The position numbers and the translations under genes were made by a program. DNA of 64,000 nucleotides, from contig CM051029.1 in assembly GCA_027627225.1 (NCBI GenBank), forward strand, positions 18,361,656 to 18,425,655, written 5' to 3'. Origin of the DNA: Congeria kusceri. Taxonomy: Eukaryota > Mollusca > Bivalvia > Myida > Dreissenidae. A model generated the notes under the pieces. It ran no database searches. It saw only the letters and a list, made by a program, of their open reading frames with translations, and had not been told where the DNA came from. Below, piece by piece: positions 59,101 to 64,000 of the stretch (its first letter is position 1; each line of letters begins with the position of its first letter).

Positions 59101-59725
59101 ACATTGCCTTGTGTAGCAGTTGACATCATAGAAAACTGTGACATTACCTTGTGTAGCAGTTGACATCATAGAAAACTGTGACATTGCCTTGTGTAGCAGT
59201 TGACATCATAGAAAACTGTGACATTGCCTTGTGTAGCAGTTGACATCATGGAAAACTGTGACATTGCCTTGTGTAGTGCTTGACCTCATAGAAAACTGTG
59301 ACATTTCCTTGTGTAGTGCTTGACCTCATAGAAAACTGTGACATTTCCTTGTGTAGTGCTTGACATCATAGAAAACTGTGACATTGCCTTGTGTAGTGCT
59401 TGACCTCATAGAAAACTGTGACATTGCCTTGTGTAGTGCTTGACATCGTAGAAAACTGTGACATTGTCTTGTGTAGTGCTTGACATCGTAGAAAACTGTG
59501 ACATTGCCTTGTGTAGTGCTTGACATCATAGAAAACTGTGACATTGTCTTGTGTACTGTTTGACATCGTAGAAAACTGTGACATTGTCTTGTGTAGTGCT
59601 TGACATCATAGAAAACTGTGACATTGCCTTGTGTAGTGCTTGACATCATAGAAACCTGTGACATTGTCTTGTGTAGTGTTTGACATCATAGAAAACTGTG
59701 ACATTGCCTTGTGTAGTGCTTGACA
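53182..59725. repeat. 40-bp satellite, ~162 units, 6.5 kb
   Basis: The unit core is ACATTGCCTTGTGTAGTGCT plus TGACATCATAGAAAACTGTG. From 53221 to 59700 the phase never shifts: 6,480 bp equal 162 units of exactly 40 bp. Variants are point changes: GCAGTTGAC against GTGCTTGAC, ACATC against CTATC, ACATT against ACAGT, TGCC against TGTC. The GCAGT type dominates near the edges and the GTGCT type in the middle, with multi-unit blocks repeated (for example 54900-55140 and 56090-56350). The minus strand stays open because the unit lacks stops in its three frames; the plus strand is closed. Confidence 0.97.
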
Positions 59726-60649
59726 CAAGAGATTGATCCTACGTCCTCAGAACACAAAACAGGTTCAGAACAAGGTAAGTGTATACAGTTTGTATTGCTG
59801 TTTGTTAGATCAAAACGCTGACAGCATAGAAAGACTGTTGGCGACAAAAGAAACTAAAAGCATGTGCATTATGAGTGCATTTTTGCTAAAAGCACTCATT
59901 TGTTTGAATGAAGTTCAATTTCCCACCTTTAAACTTTATAATTTGGCTTCTTATTCAATAATATACTACATCATAATGAAAACTAATTTGTAAGTAACAA
60001 ACAAATATTAGGTTTGAGCTAATGATCTTGTGCAAACGGAATTATATACATGCCATTTAACAAGTCAATCTGCAAGGGCCAGAATAACCAATGAAGCGTA
60101 GAAGTTAGGCACACCGATTGGTAGTGCTTCGTAGCCAAAGATCTATAAATAAACATGTAGCGCATTAATTTGGTGGTCTTATTTTGGACACTCCCGTAAA
60201 TATTTTGGTTACATACAAGTAAATAGAAAAAACAAGGGTGTAATTAGTTATTTTTTTATAAATTGACCCTTCTACATACTGTAATTATAATAAATCACAT
60301 GATATACACATTATAATACATGTTACATACATTATCTTAAATAATTAAAATGTAAGAAAACGGGTGTGAAAATTTGCTGTTTTGAAGGACCCTTTTTGTT
60401 TTCGTTTTTTTTGACTAGGGTAATAGCCTGCAAAGAAAAGAAGTAGTTTTCCACAATACCTGTTTTGGAAATTACCCTCTCAAAAGACCGTTGGCTTGCG
60501 CCAACAGTCTAATAAACTGATAATTCAAACATTTGTACAAGAATTACTGCAAGTCTGTCTCTGAGGTTAATAGCCTTTGAAGTTTGGGAATGTTGCCTGA
60601 ATGGTGGAATACAGGACAAATTCCAAATAATAACATTCTCCAATGCATC
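59726..60649. other. No gene recognised
   Basis: A donor-like CAAGGTAAGT sits at 59771. The plus frame 59733-59993 has no domain. Confidence 0.4.
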
Positions 60650-60831
60650 TTTTGGTAGTTAGGAAAAGGCAAGAAAATAATGGTGTTATCTTGTACTTAA
60701 GACAATTACAAAATAGTTTATGATTTTGTTTGTGTGATGTGATACGGTTATGTACACAGGAAAGTAGTCATCCTTGTTGGTGTTGCTGTCATGGACAGTT
60801 GTTTGTTTATTATTTTGTAAAACTGTCGAAC
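60650..60831 (+). repeat. Inverted repeat arm, left (182 bp)
   Basis: Begins TTTTGGTAGTTAGGAAAAGG and ends TAAAACTGTCGAAC. By eye it is exactly reverse-complementary to 62523-62704. The arm carries a frame (CWCCCHGQLFVYYFVKLS) present on both copies but of unknown meaning. Confidence 0.9.
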
Positions 60832-61177
60832 CACCTGAATGTGAAAGGTGATTGTGTTATACAGTGTAAAAATACATCGCCAGCTGTGAATATCATTTCA
60901 TTAGCAATTCTAAATATACTGAAGAAAAATGGGAAAAGACTTGCAAAAAAGAGAAACCGGGATACAAGAAAGAAGCAGTGATTTGTATGACTTACAAATC
61001 ATACTATACTTCTCCGTATTCTGGTACTGGTACTTTCATTTCTTAAACATTAAGCATAAATACATGTACGTGCTCTTCAGTTTCTTATATCATATGATAT
61101 TTAATAAATTTCAAATAAATATTGAAGCAAGTCTGCATGCAGTACATTCCATATATGTCCAAGGTCTTGAAGAATTT

Positions 61178-61630
61178 AAAGCGACCTGTTCACAGATTGG
61201 CAATTTGACAATTTTCAAATTTTTTGTCGTAGGTCCCCTCCAAAACAAAACAAAATTATATATAAAGCGAAATTACACTACTGACAAAGAAATATATTGG
61301 AAACATAGCGTCTTTTATGAAAAATCATTAACTGAAATTGATATAAGTATGAAGTGTTTGTAACGCTTTTCATCGGCATTTTGGAAAACGGGTATTATTT
61401 ACATAGCGTTAAAAATTTACTACATTGATTGGCAGTCGGAATAGCCAAGTTGTTTGAGCGACAGCTTTTTGATCATATAGTAGACTTGGTTTGAGTCCTG
61501 GCGAAGGCAATTAAAAAAAAAAGTTCTTTACATAATATCTGTTTTTGGTCATTCCAACTTCTTAAGTGTTTGCAGTTAAGACATTAAATGACGTTTTTCA
61601 AGAATACTAAAATCTGTGACAAGTCCCATA
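61178..61630 (+). mobile_element. tRNA-headed element with terminal inverted repeats, copy C
   Basis: Plus orientation. Ends AAAGCGACCTGTTCACAGAT and CTGTGACAAGTCCC. A degraded head with TAGCCAAGTTGTTTGAGC and GGTTTGAGTCC (61437-61505), flanked by the same body (ACATTAAATGACG near 61580) as copies A and B. It lies inside the spacer of the 182-bp inverted repeat. Confidence 0.7.
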
Positions 61631-62522
61631 AAATTGTGCATATCTATATTTGCCTAAAAGGTCTATATATGATTTAGCCAAACATATAAATATAACATCA
61701 AAATAACAACTAATTTTATTATTTATTTTATTTTAATAATAATAACACTGACATATGTGCTAATTGGCATATCATATGCATCATATTTATATATCAAACG
61801 CGCCCTGAAAATATATCATTTGCACCCCAAAGATAGATGCTTGCGCCCTTCGAATTTTTATTCATTTCAATTTTATTTAATTTTTATTCTAGTGCTTTTT
61901 GTCTCTTCCATTCGCCAATGCATAGCATCTTTGCATCTTACTCACCACAAAGCTCTCGAAAATCAAACATTGGTTCCACTTGTTTGTTTCACTAACTAAC
62001 CTTTGCTAAATATACTAAAACATAAATGCTAAAAAATACGAGCTAAAATATGTGCATGTGTTCTGATATTTCCAGAGCAGTTGTGAAGGTTTTCAAGTAA
62101 CAAGGTTAGGAATGTATCAGCTTCGGCTATAGTTTGGCTCATGAAAGCATTTTCGTTCAGTCAATACAAGTTCACGTACAGAAAACTGCGTGAAAAACAA
62201 GTTGCGCATTTGAAAACCCGCTAATTGGCAATACCGATATGATTCAGTGCGCACTTTTGTGGTGCAAAATAAATTACCCTTGATTGGACATGAATAACGC
62301 CCTTCAATTTCAAATTATTGTTCATCGTATCACATTTCTGAATCAGGTGAACGACATGGGGCCATCTTGGCCCTCTTGTTTTAGTGATGTCCTTGGAACA
62401 AAAACACTGATGGTACTGACATAGATATTCATTGCTGTGAAAAGTACTTTTAAACGTAATTGTCTGGAAATACTTTCCGCCATTGCTTTTATGATTATGG
62501 CAAAGTTTAACATCTCTGGAGA
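61631..62522. other. No gene; remnant of a GGCCCTCTTGTT end at 62341-62380
   Basis: AATCAGGTGAACGACATGGG followed by GCCATCTTGGCCCTCTTGTT at 62341-62380 is the 3' end of the modular element family, isolated from its body. The rest is AT-rich without a domain. Confidence 0.6.
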
Positions 62523-62704
62523 GTTCGACAGTTTTACAAAATAATAAACAAACAACTGTCCATGACAGCAACACCAACAAGGATGACTACTTTCCTGTGT
62601 ACATAACCGTATCACATCACACAAACAAAATCATAAACTATTTTGTAATTGTCTTAAGTACAAGATAACACCATTATTTTCTTGCCTTTTCCTAACTACC
62701 AAAA
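62523..62704 (-). repeat. Inverted repeat arm, right (182 bp)
   Basis: Exact inverse of 60650-60831 by eye, spacer 1,691 bp. Outside the arms the sequences differ, although AATG lies close to both outer edges. Confidence 0.9.
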
Positions 62705-62814
62705 ACATTCTATTATAAGTCAAGTCAAGTTTATGCCTATATAGAAATGGCAGCATGATATGATATTGTTCCACATTCCCGTTTGTTTGGATTCCATTAT
62801 TAAGATTTATTAAA

Positions 62815-63176
62815 ATTAAAATCGGTGTCATTTATAGCTCGAACTATTCTGTGAATAGTCGATTATGATTGATTTAAATTAAAATCGGTGTCAATTTTTA
62901 GCTCAGCTATTCACCAAATAGTTCAAGCTATATACTACTCAACCGTTCATCAGCATAATGCTCTGGTTAAGGTTTGCTGCAACAAGTACATATCTCTTTA
63001 ACTACTATAGATATTCAATTGAAACTTCACGCATGTCTTTAGGGTCATTAGACCAAGGCCCATAACTTCGACCAGCATTTTAGCAGATTTATGCCCCTTT
63101 TTGGTACTGACAAAAGCAGTTAACTCTGACAGAATGGTTTGAATAGTTGAGCGCGCTGTCCTGAGACAGCTCTTGT
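62815..63176. repeat. Short element ending AGCTCTTGTTAT, with 62-bp direct duplication at its start
   Basis: AAATTAAAATCGGTGTCA...TAGCTC occurs at 62815 and again at 62877. The body includes TTTATGCCCCTTTTTGGTAC and the end is CTGAGACAGCTCTTGTTAT, the same terminal CTCTTGTT as the larger modular elements. Confidence 0.5.
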
Positions 63177-63393
63177 TATATTTTTATTGGTCGAAATATG
63201 CACAAGCCCGCCGGAGCCCTGCACTATTAAATTTTGAACCGGGCTTGCTCAGATTCTCAGCTTTATATAGGTGGGCTTGTAGTAGTTTCTTGCCCTCAAG
63301 TAATAATTAAAGAACAGAACAGAACAGATATTTTATTAAGACTTGCACAAGGTACATCGTCTGCAATAAATGAATATAAGTATACATATATAT

Positions 63394-63715
63394 GTGGCGC
63401 GTCGTGAGAAAACCGGTCTTAATGCATGTGCGTAAAATGCCATCCCGGACTAGCCTGTGCAATCCGCACAGGCTTATCCGGGATGACACTTTCCGCCTAA
63501 AGTGGATTTATGGTTAGAAGAGACTTCTTTGAAACAGAAACTACCATAAAAGCAGAAAGTGCCATCCCGGATTAGCCTGTGCAGACTGCACAGGCTAATC
63601 CATGATGACACTTTCCGCCTATGGTGTATTTATGGTTAGAAGAGACTTCCTTGAAACAGAAAATACCATAAAAGCGGAAAGTGCCGTCCCGGATTAGCCT
63701 GTGCGGACTGCTTAG
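63394..63715. repeat. Hairpin MITE with three hairpin modules, end truncated
   Basis: Starts GTGGCGCGTCGTGAGAAAAC. Module 1 at 63434-63492 and module 2 at 63558-63616 are complete hairpins (GGATTAGCCTGTGCAGACTG and inverse). A third begins at 63680 and is cut at GTGCGGACTGC. The central segment (CCGCCTA..GTGGATTTATG or GTGTATTTATG) occurs twice, against once in the copy at 31600, so the module unit has been duplicated in tandem. Confidence 0.85.
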
Positions 63716-64000
63716 TGGAAATAATATGTTATTATCATATATTTAAAGTTGGTATATTTTTAACGTACGAATAAAGTGTATGTGCATAATAACAACAGCA
63801 AAGTTAAGTATGTACTTATAACGGAGGATGAACGTTTCAATTTACCATACCGTTCTATATTTAAAAGTGAGTTTCTTAGAATAAGTGCTTCCTTAGCATA
63901 CAACAAAATTTTTATTAATCTGGTTTTATCTCTTGTATTAAGTAACTGTAAATCAAGTAAATCTCAAGTAATAAGTAAAAGAGCTCTGGATTGCTTGGCC
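63716..64000. other. No gene recognised
   Basis: AT-rich end of the window with no repeat or domain that I can support. Confidence 0.4.

Noticed and set aside
54726..59664. Minus-strand frames with MSQFSTMSSTTQGNVTVFYD repeats
   Set aside because: A 40-bp unit read through all three frames in turn (120-bp peptide period). Many overlapping versions exist, the property follows from absence of stops, and no gene structure is visible.
53221..59700. CRISPR-like regular repeats
   Set aside because: Units are contiguous with no unique spacers, and the context is eukaryotic. It is a satellite.
60730..61363. Plus frames at 60730-60981 and 60929-61363 as a possible two-exon gene
   Set aside because: The first is the inverted-repeat arm (also found on minus at 62624), the second crosses the tRNA-headed element. 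No domain recognised.
5271..61508. Functional tRNA genes at 5271, 6469, 24205 and 61434
   Set aside because: A and B boxes are present, but acceptor strands do not pair and three of the four share a common repeat body, so they are repeat heads.

Overview
The window looks like non-coding, repeat-dominated animal DNA. It is AT-rich, has no operon-like gene packing and no recognisable host exon, and is full of nested transposable elements, MITEs and tandem arrays. Several dispersed families (the GGCGCGTCGTG hairpin MITE, the AGCTCACCTGA...CTCTTGTT elements, the TATGCCCCC elements) are ones I associate with bivalve molluscs, most likely a dreissenid-type clam or mussel. That attribution is from memory and is unverified.

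Layout. 0-11.8 kb: hairpin MITEs, pieces of an unclassified dispersed family ('family X'), a truncated hAT-type element, a perfect 44-bp palindrome, a 36-bp minisatellite and a tRNA-headed element with inverted ends. 11.8-13.8 kb: an element built of about twelve 140-bp units. 13.8-20.5 kb: family X copies, one split by a 3.6-kb TA-flanked element with mariner-like ends. 21.2-22.6 kb: a complete non-autonomous hAT (8-bp TSD) holding a two-template patchwork insert. 23-27.7 kb: MITEs, a second tRNA-headed element, short arrays and a second 140-bp-unit element. 27.9-31.1 kb: an element whose interior has expanded into a 43-bp minisatellite with a 556-bp higher-order repeat.

31.1-46.2 kb is the core of the window. 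It is one long, dead L1/Tx1-like LINE on the minus strand, recognisable from endonuclease (46.2 kb) through RT to the C-terminal region (31.1 kb). Two minisatellites grew out of its own coding sequence: a 45-bp one from the pre-RT linker and a 28-bp one from the RT motif QGIITCIPK. It was also hit by a family X element, a 607-bp TIR element, a hairpin MITE and, inside the 28-bp array, a near-intact 7.0-kb LINE on the plus strand (34963-42001) with ORF1, ORF2, poly-A and a 10-bp target-site duplication. The array contains a paralogous empty site, which fixes the insertion point.

46.8-64 kb: more modular elements (46.8-48.2 and 50.7-52.4 kb), 27-bp and 76-bp arrays, a 6.5-kb satellite of about 162 units of exactly 40 bp with no net indel, a perfect 182-bp inverted repeat with a 1.7-kb spacer, a third tRNA-headed element and a three-module hairpin MITE.

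The only protein genes I can support are the two LINE ORFs. Nearly all other ORFs are open frames through tandem repeats or tRNA-like heads. The recurring theme is minisatellites born inside transposable elements and serial nesting of elements.
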